From positions 34,127 through 98,126 of the forward strand of contig NZ_BSFK01000004.1 in NCBI RefSeq assembly GCF_027922305.1: a stretch of DNA of 64,000 bases, in the 5' to 3' direction. The translations under genes and the position numbers were made by a program. The stretch's first letter is position 1, and every line of letters starts with the position of its first letter. Shown in pieces: positions 53,964 to 63,820 of this stretch. A model generated the notes under the pieces. It was not told the origin of the DNA. It saw nothing but the letters and a program-made list of their open reading frames with translations, and did no database searches. Origin of the DNA: Methylopila jiangsuensis. GTDB taxonomy: Bacteria; Pseudomonadota; Alphaproteobacteria; Rhizobiales; Methylopilaceae.

Positions 53964-55115
53964 ATGACCCGCGCTCCCTCCTTCATGGACCGCAAGGACC
54001 TGCTCGCCCTGGCGGCGGTCGCAGCCCTGCTGCTGATCGTGTTCCCGCTGGCGCTGGACGGCTTCCGCCTCAACCTCGTCGGCAAGTACCTGACCTACGC
54101 CTTCGTGGCGGTCGGGCTGGTGATGTGCTGGGGCTACGGCGGCATCCTGTCGCTCGGCCAGGGCCTGTTCTTCGGCCTCGGCGGCTACGGCATGGCCATG
54201 TACCTCAAGCTCGAGGCGTCGTCGGTCGAGAACACCAAGATCCAGTCCACGCCCGGCATCCCGGACTTCATGGACTGGAACCAGCTCACCGAGCTGCCCT
54301 GGTTCTGGCACCCGTTCCACTCGTTCCCGCTGACGCTGATCCTGATCGTGCTCGTTCCCGCGGCCTTCGCGCTGCTGATCGGCTCGGCCATGTTCAAGCG
54401 CCGCGTGTCGGGCGTGTACTTCGCCATCATCACCCAGGCGCTGGCGGCCATCGCCACCATCCTGATCATCGGCCAGCAGGGCTACACCGGCGGCGTCAAC
54501 GGCATCACCGACCTGCGCACGCTGATGGGCTGGGACATCCGCACCGACAGCGCCAAGTTCATCCTCTACTTCGTCAACGCGATCCTGCTCATGGGCGTGA
54601 TCTGCTGCGCCCTGTTCGTGCGCAGCTCCAAGCTCGGCCGCATTCTGGTGGCCATGCGCGAGAAGGAGGACCGGGTGCGGTTCTCCGGCTACTCGGTGGC
54701 GAACTTCCAGATCTTCGTGTTCTGCCTCGGCGCGGTGTTCGCGGCCATCGGCGGCGCCATGTTCACGCTGCAGGTGGGCTTCATGTCGCCGTCGCTGGTG
54801 GGCATCGTGCCCTCGATCGAGATGGTGATCTTCACCGCGGTCGGCGGCCGGCTGTCGATCTTCGGCGCGGTCTACGGCACGCTGCTGGTGAACTTCGCCA
54901 AGACCAGCCTGTCGGAGAGCTTCCCCGAACTGTGGCTGCTCGGCCTCGGCGGCCTGTTCATCGCGGTGGTGCTGTTCTTCCCCAACGGCCTCGCGGGCAT
55001 CTGGCGGGACTACGTCCAGCCCTCGATCGACCGCGTGTTCAGGCTGCGCTCCAAGGACCCGACCGATCCCGGACAGAACGTCGCCAAGCAGGCGGCCTCC
55101 ATGCCGGCGGAGTGA
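53964..55115 (+). CDS. urtC: Urea/amide-type ABC transporter permease UrtC (system 2)
   Basis: A 383-residue LivM-like permease with about ten helices: MCWGYGGILSLGQGLFFGLGGYGMAMYLKLE, FFAIITQ-like VYFAIITQALAAI, QQGYTGGVNGITDL, FSGYSVANFQIFVFC, and VGGRLSIFGAVYGTLLVNFAKTSLSESFPELWL. The last block (TxxSExxPExWL) is a UrtC hallmark. AGGAG-type site precedes the ATG, 12 bases after urtB. Confidence 0.92.
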   Translation: MTRAPSFMDRKDLLALAAVAALLLIVFPLALDGFRLNLVGKYLTYAFVAVGLVMCWGYGGILSLGQGLFFGLGGYGMAMYLKLEASSVENTKIQSTPGIPDFMDWNQLTELPWFWHPFHSFPLTLILIVLVPAAFALLIGSAMFKRRVSGVYFAIITQALAAIATILIIGQQGYTGGVNGITDLRTLMGWDIRTDSAKFILYFVNAILLMGVICCALFVRSSKLGRILVAMREKEDRVRFSGYSVANFQIFVFCLGAVFAAIGGAMFTLQVGFMSPSLVGIVPSIEMVIFTAVGGRLSIFGAVYGTLLVNFAKTSLSESFPELWLLGLGGLFIAVVLFFPNGLAGIWRDYVQPSIDRVFRLRSKDPTDPGQNVAKQAASMPAE

Positions 55116-55122
55116 GGACGTC

Positions 55123-55881
55123 ATGACCCCCATCGGCACGCAACCCAAGGACTTCCTGCTCTCGGTCGAAGGCCTCACGGTGTCCTTCGACGGGTTCAAG
55201 GCGGTCAACGACCTGTCCTTCTACGTGGACGAGAACGAGATCCGCGTGATCATCGGCCCGAACGGCGCCGGCAAGACCACGGTGCTCGACCTGATCTGCG
55301 GCAAGACCCGCTCCACCGCCGGCTCCATCCGCTTCCGCGGCTCGGAGCTGACCAAGATGAGCGAAAGCCAGATCGTGCTCGCCGGCGTCGGCCGCAAGTT
55401 CCAGACGCCGTCGATCTACGACGACCTGACGATCTTCGAGAACCTCGAGATCTCCTATCCCAAGGGCCGCTCGGTCTGGGGCGCGCTCACCTTCAAGCGC
55501 GACCAGGCGGTGCGCGACCGGGTGGAGGAGGTGGCGGAGATCATCTTCCTCAAAGACCGGCTGCACGACAACGCCGCCTTCCTCAGCCACGGCCAGAAGC
55601 AGTGGCTGGAGATCGGCATGCTGCTGATCCAGGACCCGGAGCTGCTGATGCTCGACGAGCCGGTGGCGGGCATGAGCGTGAGCGAGCGCATCAAGACCGC
55701 CGAGCTGCTCAACACCATCATCAAGAACCGTTCGGTGCTGGTGATCGAGCACGACATGAAGTTCGTCGAGGACATCGCGCACAAGGTCACCGTCCTGCAC
55801 CAGGGCAAGATCCTGTCCGAGGGCTCGATGGAGAAGGTGAAGTCCGACCCCAAGGTCGTCGAAGTCTATCTCGGGCACTGA
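55123..55881 (+). CDS. urtD: Urea/amide-type ABC transporter ATP-binding protein UrtD (system 2)
   Basis: A 252-residue LivG-like ATPase. LSVEGLTVSFDGFKAVNDLSFYVDENEIRVIIGPNGAGKTT shows the UrtD start and Walker A. LSHGQKQWLEIGMLLIQDPELLMLDEPVAGMS gives the UrtD-type signature (LSHG) and Walker B. It is seven bases after urtC. A palindromic repeat separates it from urtE. Confidence 0.93.
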   Translation: MTPIGTQPKDFLLSVEGLTVSFDGFKAVNDLSFYVDENEIRVIIGPNGAGKTTVLDLICGKTRSTAGSIRFRGSELTKMSESQIVLAGVGRKFQTPSIYDDLTIFENLEISYPKGRSVWGALTFKRDQAVRDRVEEVAEIIFLKDRLHDNAAFLSHGQKQWLEIGMLLIQDPELLMLDEPVAGMSVSERIKTAELLNTIIKNRSVLVIEHDMKFVEDIAHKVTVLHQGKILSEGSMEKVKSDPKVVEVYLGH

Positions 55882-55930
55882 GGAGCGGACGATGGCTCAG
55901 CTTCCGTCTCGAGAACGAGACGCCGCCCTT

Positions 55931-56058
55931 CACCTCTCCCCGGCGGGGAGAGGTCGGCCCGGAGGGCCGGGTGAGGGGGCTTCGCGTCATCCGGAACACC
56001 TTGCTCCCCTTCACCCGCTCGGCTTCGCCTCGCGACCTCTCCCCGCCGGGGAGAGGTG
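55931..56058. repeat. Large palindromic repeat inserted between urtD and urtE (system 2)
   Basis: The outer arms are exact 26-bp inverted copies (55931-55956 and 56033-56058), each containing the core CCTCTCCCC(GGC)GGGGAGAGG, which is itself a hairpin. The intervening 76 bases are also partly self-complementary (GGGTGAGGGGGC with GCTCCCCTTCACCC). The unit resembles the abundant intergenic repeats of Hyphomicrobiales with CTCTCCCCGCCGGGGAGAG cores. It occupies most of the 213-base urtD-urtE gap, whereas the other genes of this operon are packed closely. It carries no gene. Confidence 0.85.
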
Positions 56059-56094
56059 GGCGACTGCGCTTCCCGCGCCTTACGGAGACGCCTG

Positions 56095-56784
56095 ATGCTG
56101 GACGTCGAGAACCTGCACGTCGCCTACGGCCAGTCGGAAGTCCTGCATGGGATGAGCTTCGGCGTCGCGACCAACGAGATCGTGGCCATCATGGGCCGCA
56201 ACGGCATGGGCAAGACCACGCTCATGAAGTCCATGATGGGCATCCTGCCCTCCACCGCCGGCGCCATCCGGCTGGGCGGCGAGGACATCGGCGCGCTGAA
56301 GAGCCACCAGCGCGTGAAGAAGGGCGTGGCCTACGTGCCCCAGGGGCGCATGGTGTTCTCCACCATGACGGTGAAGGAGAACATCGAGACCGGGCTCACC
56401 GCCTCCGGCGACCGCGAGGTGCCGGCGGACATCTACGAGATGTTCCCGGTGCTGCTGGAGATGAAGGGCCGGCGCGCCGGCAACCTCTCCGGCGGCCAGC
56501 AGCAGCAGCTCGCCATCGCCCGCGCGCTCGCCACCAAGCCCAAGGTGCTGCTGCTGGACGAGCCCACCGAAGGCATCCAGCCCTCCATCATCCGGGAGAT
56601 GGCGCGCACGCTCCGCCGCATCCGCGACGAGCGCGGCCTCTCCATCATCGTCTCCGAACAGGTGCTGAGCTTCGCGCTCGACGTGGCCGACCGCATCCTC
56701 GTGGTCGAGAACGGCGAGATCGTCCATGACGAGCCGCGCGCCGCCGTCGATGAGGCCAAGGTCTCCAAGTACCTGTCCGTCTAA
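56095..56784 (+). CDS. urtE: Urea/amide-type ABC transporter ATP-binding protein UrtE (system 2)
   Basis: A 229-residue LivF-like ATPase: LDVENLHVAYGQSEVLHGMSF, Walker A GRNGMGKT, VPQGRMVFSTMTVKENIETGL, signature LSGGQQQQLAIARAL, Walker B LLLDEPTEGIQPS. The DEPTEGIQPS motif is diagnostic for UrtE/FmdF. ATG at 56095 has CGGAG upstream; longer upstream frames run into the repeat. It is followed 86 bases later by fmdA. Confidence 0.93.
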   Translation: MLDVENLHVAYGQSEVLHGMSFGVATNEIVAIMGRNGMGKTTLMKSMMGILPSTAGAIRLGGEDIGALKSHQRVKKGVAYVPQGRMVFSTMTVKENIETGLTASGDREVPADIYEMFPVLLEMKGRRAGNLSGGQQQQLAIARALATKPKVLLLDEPTEGIQPSIIREMARTLRRIRDERGLSIIVSEQVLSFALDVADRILVVENGEIVHDEPRAAVDEAKVSKYLSV

Positions 56785-56870
56785 GTTTTTTCCGGTCTGA
56801 GCCGTGCTCGGTCCGGACGCCTGTCGGTCAAGTTCCGTAACAGCATCCCTCAAGGGGAGCGGAGGACGCC

Positions 56871-58109
56871 ATGCCTGAAACCCTGATCTCGGTCGATCTG
56901 TCGAAGCCGGCGACGGAGAACGAGTTCCTGCACAACCGGTGGCATCCGGACATTCCGATCGCCACCTGGGTCGAGCCGGGCGCGGACTTCCTGGTGGAGA
57001 CCGTCGACTGGACCGGCGGCGCCATCAAGAACGACGACTCCGCGGAAGACATCCGCGACGTCGACCTGTCCACCGTGCACTACCTCTCGGGCCCGATCGG
57101 CGTGAAAGGCGCGGAGCCGGGCGACCTGCTGGTGGTCGACATCCTCGACGCTGGCACGCTCAAGGGCCACGAGTGGGGCTTCAACGGCTTCTTCTCGAAG
57201 AAGAACGGCGGCGGCTTCCTCACCGATCACTTCCCGCTCGCGCAGAAGTCGGTGTGGCATTACGAGGGCATGTTCACCCGCTCCCGCCACGTTCCGGGCG
57301 TGGGCTTCGCCGGCCTGATCCATCCGGGCCTGATCGGCACGCTGCCGAGCCAAGACCTGCTCGACAAGTGGAACGCCCGCGAGCAGGCGCTGATCGACAC
57401 CAACCCGACCCGGGTGCCGCCGCTGGCCAACCCGCCGTTCCCGAAGACCGCCCACCTCGGCAAGCTCGCAAAGGGCACCGACGCCTTCGACAAGGTGGCG
57501 GCCGAGGGCGCCCGCACGGTTCCCCCGCGCGAGCACGGCGGCAACTGCGACATCAAGGATCTGTCGCGCGGCTCCAAGATCTACTTCCCCGTCTATGTGG
57601 ACGGCGCCGGCCTCTCCATGGGCGACATGCACTTCAGCCAGGGCGACGGCGAGATCACCTTCTGCGGCGCGATCGAGATGTTCGGCGCGTGGCTGCACAT
57701 CAAGGTCGACCTGATCAAGGGCGGCATGGCCAAGTACGGGATCAAGAACCCGATCTTCAAGCCGTCGCCGATCACCCCGAACTACAAGGACTACCTGATC
57801 TTTGAGGGCATCTCGGTCGACGAGAGCGGCACGCAGCATTACCTCGACGCCAACGTCGCCTACCGCCAGGCCTGCCTCAACGCCATCGAATACCTGAAGA
57901 AGTTCGGTTATTCGGGCGCGCAGGCGCACTCGATCCTCGGCGTCGCCCCGGTGCAGGGCCATCTGTCGGGCGTGGTCGACATCCCGAACTCCTGCGCCAC
58001 CCTGTGGCTGCCGACCGAGATCTTCGACTTCGACATCAAGCCCTCCTCGGCGGGCCCGACGAAGTTCCTCGACGGCTCCATCGACATGCCGATCGCGCAG
58101 GATCTCTGA
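56871..58109 (+). CDS. fmdA: Formamidase/acetamidase FmdA
   Basis: A 412-residue enzyme of the FmdA_AmdA family that hydrolyses formamide to formate and ammonia. It starts MPETLISVDLSKPATENEFLHNRWHPDIP, has HEWGFNGFFSKKNGGGFLTDHFP, PPREHGGNCDIKDLSRGSKIYFPVYVDGAGLSMGDMHFSQGDGE, and a C-terminal DIPNSCATLWLPTEIFDFDIKP block. HGGNCDIK and GDxHxxQGDGE are the family's conserved acid/His motifs. Close in size to Methylophilus FmdA (about 407 aa). Together with the Urt genes and fmdB it forms an Fmd-like operon. Confidence 0.95.
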   Translation: MPETLISVDLSKPATENEFLHNRWHPDIPIATWVEPGADFLVETVDWTGGAIKNDDSAEDIRDVDLSTVHYLSGPIGVKGAEPGDLLVVDILDAGTLKGHEWGFNGFFSKKNGGGFLTDHFPLAQKSVWHYEGMFTRSRHVPGVGFAGLIHPGLIGTLPSQDLLDKWNAREQALIDTNPTRVPPLANPPFPKTAHLGKLAKGTDAFDKVAAEGARTVPPREHGGNCDIKDLSRGSKIYFPVYVDGAGLSMGDMHFSQGDGEITFCGAIEMFGAWLHIKVDLIKGGMAKYGIKNPIFKPSPITPNYKDYLIFEGISVDESGTQHYLDANVAYRQACLNAIEYLKKFGYSGAQAHSILGVAPVQGHLSGVVDIPNSCATLWLPTEIFDFDIKPSSAGPTKFLDGSIDMPIAQDL

Positions 58110-58117
58110 ATCCTTCA

Positions 58118-58148
58118 GCGCCGGGAGCGGCCCGTCCGCTCCCGGCGC
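58118..58148. other. Hairpin between fmdA and fmdB
   Basis: A perfect 13-bp stem GCGCCGGGAGCGG / CCGCTCCCGGCGC with loop CCCGT, starting nine bases after the fmdA stop. There is no U-run, so it is more likely an mRNA-stabilising or processing element than a terminator. Confidence 0.65.
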
Positions 58149-58181
58149 GTTCGACGACAAACGGTGCGGGGGATCAGGATT

Positions 58182-58535
58182 ATGCCCGTCTACGAGTATC
58201 TCTGCGACAGCTGCGGCGACTTCACCTCCTTGCGGCCCATGAGCGCCTATGCGGAGCCCTGCGACTGCCCGGACTGCGGCGAGCCCGCCCCGCGGGTGAT
58301 GCTGACGGCGCCGCATTTCGCCTCCATGTCGCGCGAGCGGATGACGGCGCACGCCACCAACGAGCGCTCAAGTCATGCGCCGATGTCCACCGACGAGTAC
58401 AAAGCCAGAAGCCATGGCGCGAACTGCTCCTGCTGCTCCGGCGGCATGAAGAGCCGGACCAAGAGCCGCACCGCCAAGGCTCCGAACGGAGCGAAGAGCT
58501 TCCCGTCCGCGCGGCCGTGGATGATCAGCCACTGA
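58182..58535 (+). CDS. fmdB: FmdB-type zinc-ribbon protein
   Basis: A 117-residue protein starting MPVYEYLCDSCGDFTSLRPM, then CDCPDCGE: a CxxC...CxxC zinc ribbon (Cys 8, 11, about 29-34) as in FmdB, a putative regulator first seen in the Methylophilus formamidase cluster. A second Cys group (NCSCCSGG, about 82-88) and a basic Lys/Arg-rich tail follow. Role unproven; possibly transcriptional regulation of fmd genes. ATG at 58182 is preceded by GGGGGATCAGG. Confidence 0.88.
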   Translation: MPVYEYLCDSCGDFTSLRPMSAYAEPCDCPDCGEPAPRVMLTAPHFASMSRERMTAHATNERSSHAPMSTDEYKARSHGANCSCCSGGMKSRTKSRTAKAPNGAKSFPSARPWMISH

Positions 58536-58752
58536 ACCGGTTCGCCGCCTAAAATTCAGGCGCAACTTCGAGAAAACAGATCCGGCCACCGCCTCAGGAA
58601 TGGGCTTGGCGATGCTTTTTCATGCGCCGCGCAAGCAGTGTTGCAGGAAGCCCACAGATCATGTTTGCGTCGCGGTAAGTCGCTGATTGAAATTGAAAAA
58701 ATGAAGCGAGTCAGCTTCGATTAGTCGTCTAACTTCATCGGGGAACTCCACC

Positions 58753-59571
58753 ATGACTTTCTTTGCACGGGCCGCGGGAGTCGCCGTCGTTGCGGCCGCC
58801 ATCGGTTCTGTCGCGCCGCTGACGCCCGCCGTCGCGGCCGATCTGCCGGCGGACGTCATCGACGCCACCGTCACGCCTCCGCCCTTCGACATCGCCTTCG
58901 GCGTGAAGGGCCTGAGCCAGTGGGTGCTGCGCGGCATCACCCAGACCTCCAAGAAGCCGGCGGTCCAGGGCTACGCCGAGTTCCAGGCCTATGACTGGGT
59001 CTATGCGGGCATCTGGGCGTCGAACGTGAACTTCGGGGGCACCGATCCCTCCGCCGAGATCGACTTCTACGGCGGCCTGCGCCACAGCTGGGGTCCGGTG
59101 ACCCTCGACGTCGGCTATGTCTGGGTCTACTTCTCCGGCGAGAACGGATCGGCTCCGGGCCTCGACTACGGCAAGGTCTACGGCGTCGCCAAATACGCCG
59201 TGACCGACAGCTTCACGGTCGGCGCCAACATCTATTACGGCAACGACTTCATCAACCGCGGCGTGGACATCGTCCATTCGACCGCGTTCGCGAAATACGC
59301 CTTCACGCCGCTGGCGAGCATGCCGGAGATCGGCGCCTACGTCTCGGGTTCGTTCTCGAAGCAGTGGACCAGCGAGAACTTCGTCAAGGACTACCTGTAC
59401 TGGGACGCCGGCGCCGGATTCACCTACAAGGCGATGACGCTCGACTTCCGCTACAGCGACAGCAACCTGTCGAAGAGCCAGTGCTTCGGCTACATGGGCA
59501 ACCGCAACTGGTGCGGCGACAGCTATGTGGTCAGCCTGTCCTTCGACACCTCGCTCAACAAGCTGAAGTGA
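58753..59571 (+). CDS. TorF-family putative outer-membrane porin (copy 2)
   Basis: A 272-residue outer-membrane beta-barrel protein with a Sec signal peptide (residues 1-29, ending PAVAA). FGVKGLSQWVLRGITQTSKKPAVQGYAEFQAYDWVYAGIWASNVNFGG is nearly the same segment as in copy 1 (19076-19882), and the two are similar end to end: shared AEID.YGG.RH, LDVGYVW, KVYG.AKYA.TD.FT.GAN, KAMTLD.RY.DS.LS.S, SLSFDTSL.KLK. A conserved C...C pair near the C-terminus (QCFGYMGNRNWCG) may form a disulfide. It closes the amide cluster on this side. Confidence 0.8.
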   Translation: MTFFARAAGVAVVAAAIGSVAPLTPAVAADLPADVIDATVTPPPFDIAFGVKGLSQWVLRGITQTSKKPAVQGYAEFQAYDWVYAGIWASNVNFGGTDPSAEIDFYGGLRHSWGPVTLDVGYVWVYFSGENGSAPGLDYGKVYGVAKYAVTDSFTVGANIYYGNDFINRGVDIVHSTAFAKYAFTPLASMPEIGAYVSGSFSKQWTSENFVKDYLYWDAGAGFTYKAMTLDFRYSDSNLSKSQCFGYMGNRNWCGDSYVVSLSFDTSLNKLK

Positions 59572-59637
59572 TCGACGTCCGCCCGTCTCCGGCGAGACGG
59601 GCGGGACCATCGGGCCGGCGGAGACCTCCGCACGGCG

Positions 59638-59670
59638 AAACGGCCGGGGCGCACGCCGCCCCGGCCGTTT
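59638..59670 (+). terminator. Terminator after porin 2
   Basis: AAACGGCCGGGGC / GCCCCGGCCGTTT (13 bp) around GCACGCC, followed by TCGTTCGTTC. A second hairpin, CGCCCGTCTC/GAGACGGGCG, lies just after the stop at about 59580-59603. Beyond it, 59680-60008 holds no gene I can support. Confidence 0.7.
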
Positions 59671-60008
59671 TCGTTCGTTCCGGGGGAATCTGATGTCGGC
59701 GCCCCGCAAGCAGGATTTCGCGCGGGACGCCCCTACGGCGATATTGTTCGGCGCATAAGCCGCTGCGAAAAAGCCCCGCGCGGAAGACCTCCGAGCCGGA
59801 TCAAGGGTCAGGTCCGGGTGGCTGCGCGCAGGCTTGAAGACGACCGCGCGGCTTCGACGTGGCGAGATCATGAAGACGCGGCGCGATGATGCTCTCGCCC
59901 TGTCAATCGGCGGGGAGGTCTGCCCCGTTGTTGGAGTGGATCTCCTGTGGCGGACGGATTGTGCTGCGGGAATTGACCATGAGCCGGGCTTTCAGAGGAT
60001 GAGGGCCC

Positions 60009-60125
60009 ATGACCCGCCACAGATCCCACGGCGTCGCGTTCAAGCGCCGGGCCGCTCAGGAGTTCATTTCCGGCGAGACGCCTCACGGGCGTGCGAAGCG
60101 ATACGATCTGTCGCGCAACAGCTAG
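60009..60125 (+). pseudogene. Transposase-orfA-like fragment interrupted by the IS630 element
   Basis: A 38-codon remnant starting MTRHRSHGVAFKRRAAQEFISGETPHGRAKRYDLSRNS. It resembles the N-terminus of small IS3/IS66-type transposase proteins (HTH with SxxxK and RYDLSRN). Its stop TAG at 60123-60125 coincides with the left end of the IS630-type element, so it was probably cut there. Downstream parts are not visible nearby. Confidence 0.55.
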
Positions 60126-61176
60126 AGCGTTATTCGAGCGGTTTGAATCGGATTGGGATTCCCGAGAGCGTCGGTTTGTGATTCAGCCTGTCGACCGGGC
60201 GGAGGCCGGCAGGCATGGCGACACCGTTGTCGATGGATCTACGTGTCCGTGTTCTCGCCTCGGTCGAGGGCGGTCTCAGTCATCGTCAGGCGGCCGAGCG
60301 CTTCGGGGTGAGCGCGGCCAGCGTCAGCCGCTGGCGTACGCTTGAGCGGGAGCATGGCGATCCGAGCCCGAAGGCGATGGGCGGCGACCAGCGCTCGCGG
60401 GCGATCGAGGCGCATGGGCCGCTGATCCTGTCGCTGCTCGAAGCCTCGCCCGACGCCACCCTCCAGGAACTGCGGGCTGCGCTCGCCAAGCGCGGGGCGA
60501 TCGTCGGTTATGGCGGGTTGTGGCGGTTCCTCGATCGGCGCGGGATCACTGTCAAAAAAAGACCGCGCACGCTGAAGAGCAGGAGCGGCCGGACGTCCTG
60601 AGGCGGCGGCGGGAATGGTTCGGAGCTCAGCCCGATCTTGATCCGGAACGGCTCGTCTTCATCGACGAGACATGGGCGTCGACCAACATGGCGAGGACGC
60701 GCGGCCGGGCGCCGCGGGGCGAGCGCCTGCGCGCCGCGGTCCCGCATGGTCACTGGAAGACGACGACCTTCGTCGCAGGACTGCGGCTCTCCGGGATGGT
60801 CGCCCCGATGGCTCTCGACGGCCCGATCAACGGCCGCAGCTTCCAGGCCTATGTCGACCAGGTCCTCGTTCCCGAACTGAAGCCCGGCGACGTCGTGGTC
60901 ATGGACAATCTCGGCAGCCATAAGGGAGCAGGCGTCCGGGCGGCGATCAAGGCCGCCGGGGCGGAACTGCTCTACCTCCCGCCTTACAGCCCCGACTTCA
61001 ATCCGATCGAGAACGCGTTCTCGAAGCTCAAGGCGCTGCTCCGAAAGGCGGCCTAGCGATCCGTCGACGGCCTCTGGGCCGCCATCGCCAGCATCGCACA
61101 CCTCGTCACGCCGAAAGACGCCCACGGCTTCTTCAGAGCCGCCGGCTATGATCCAGAATGAGCGGATTCCGCTCTA
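60123..61176 (+). mobile_element. IS630-type insertion element
   Basis: The element starts with TAGAGCG at about 60123 and ends with the inverted CGCTCTA at about 61170-61176, with TA at both ends, as for IS630 insertion into TA. Between lie the two transposase frames. The flanking genes are interrupted on both sides: an orfA-like remnant on the left and a minus-strand gene on the right. Exact terminal repeats beyond the first seven bases are imperfect, so the ends carry uncertainty of a few bases. Confidence 0.7.
60215..61161 (+). pseudogene. IS630-family transposase, frameshift form with nonsense codon
   Basis: Frame 1 (60215-60601) holds the N-terminal HTH part (LSHRQAAERFGVSAASVSRW). Frame 2 continues from about 60555 with the DDE domain: [10 protein letters not shown] (Asp), [10 protein letters not shown] (Asp), and [11 protein letters not shown] (Glu). 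The A7 run at 60554-60560 is a typical -1 frameshift site. Frame 2 ends at TAG 61054-61056 inside KALLRKAA, but the same frame continues with RSVDGLWAAIASIAHLVTPKDAHGFFRAAGYDPE, the usual IS630 C-terminus, to TGA 61159-61161. The amber codon therefore looks like a mutation that removes the last 34 residues. Confidence 0.78.
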
Positions 61177-61505
61177 ATCGACGTCGATTTGGTCCGGCGC
61201 TTGGCGTTGACTCGGGCGAAGTGGAACGGGATCAGGCGGTATTCAAACCCTTCGAAGTCCTCGCCCTTGGGCGTTCCATCCCTGGGATCGCCGCCTTCGT
61301 AGATGTCACGGAAAACGCCTAGCTCCGTGAAAAACACGCGGAGCTTGGCATAGATACCGCTGAGGCTGTTGGCGCTGAGCCCCGTGCGCCGTGACGCCTG
61401 CGCCAGCGGCTCATCAATCACGAAGCTCCACAGCACGCGTCTGAACTGCGCCTCACTGATTTTGGCCGAGTGGTAGAAGCGGTTCGCGGGCGCGCGCTCT
61501 GGCAT
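61177..61505 (-). pseudogene. Truncated gene at the IS630 right end (possible IS1595-like transposase N-terminus)
   Basis: Starting MPERAPANRFYHSAKISEAQF..., with RTGLSANSLSGIYAKLRVFF as a helix-turn-helix. This opening (RIS/KISEAxFRxxL..TGLS.NSxxxIYxKLR) resembles N-terminal parts of IS1595-type transposases, with low confidence. The native frame ends at ...RRTKSTSI; after 61177 the reading frame runs on into the IS630 end to a stop at 61146. So it is cut by the insertion. Confidence 0.45.
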
Positions 61506-61726
61506 TTTTACGAGTGCTCCCGCGTTTATAAAACATCTGAATCTACAATGGCTTGGCTGCCGTGCGGCACGAGCCAGCGGTCATTCTGCTTGTATAAACC
61601 GTTGCCGCCGGACGTAGAGCAACCATTTGGATCACGGTATAATAGGACGAAATTCCTTTACTGTTCTATAAACGTTCTGTAAGATGGCGGCTCTTTTCCC
61701 GCCACGATAAGACAAGGAGGTTCGGC

Positions 61727-62067
61727 GTGAAACACAACGATCAATACAGCCTCCCGAAGTGCGGGCACGATGCTGAATGGGGCGGCAGCGCCACGCTTCC
61801 GTCGCTGGAGATGGATGCGGACGCATATCTGCCGGACCTCGAAAAGCTCGATCTGTCGGAAGGCGAGAAGATCGCGCTGCTCCAGACCCTCTGGGACATC
61901 ATGAAAGCCTTCGTCGAGATGGGCTTCGACGTGGCCCGCGCGGATATCTGTGGGCGGATTTTCGAAGGTGTTGATCCGCACGAAAACAACAGCGTCGATG
62001 ATGTAAAATTATCGTTCTCAAGAGCGACGGAGACGAACGGCCACGACAGACGGAAGGAGCGCCCCGC

Positions 62068-62071
<4 letters not shown>
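61727..62071 (+). CDS. Hypothetical acidic protein upstream of the serine recombinase
   Basis: A 114-residue protein with AAGGAGG upstream of the ATG. Contains LPDLEKLDLSEGEKIALLQTLWDIMKAFVEMGFD, an amphipathic helical segment, and no known enzyme motif. Its stop overlaps the recombinase start (ATGA, 62068-62071), a pattern common for a small gene paired with a serine recombinase in Hyphomicrobiales islands. Function unknown; possibly a recombination directionality or control factor (inference). Confidence 0.65.
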
Positions 62072-63663
<1,592 letters not shown>

Positions 63664-63747
63664 GCGGGCGGAACCTAGCCGATCGCGGCGGCGGACGCAA
63701 TCGGATGCGGCGGCTTTGAGCACGCTTCGAAGCCCTGGCCCAGAGCA

Positions 63748-63774
63748 GCGAAGGTCACACGTTCGAATCGTGTC
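63748..63774 (+). repeat. Inverted 27-bp copy of the tRNA-Arg 3' half (possible att remnant)
   Basis: The 27 bases from GCGAAGGTC through GAATCGTGTC match the tRNA-Arg 3' part (63585-63611) exactly but in opposite orientation. The following AGGCGCGTCA is a diverged version of the acceptor end. It is not a tRNA gene itself. Likely a leftover of a recombination or of a second, inverted insertion at this site. Confidence 0.75.
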
Positions 63775-63820
63775 AGGCGCGTCACTCTCCTTTCAGGAAC
63801 AGAAATATTAGGCTCAGGAC

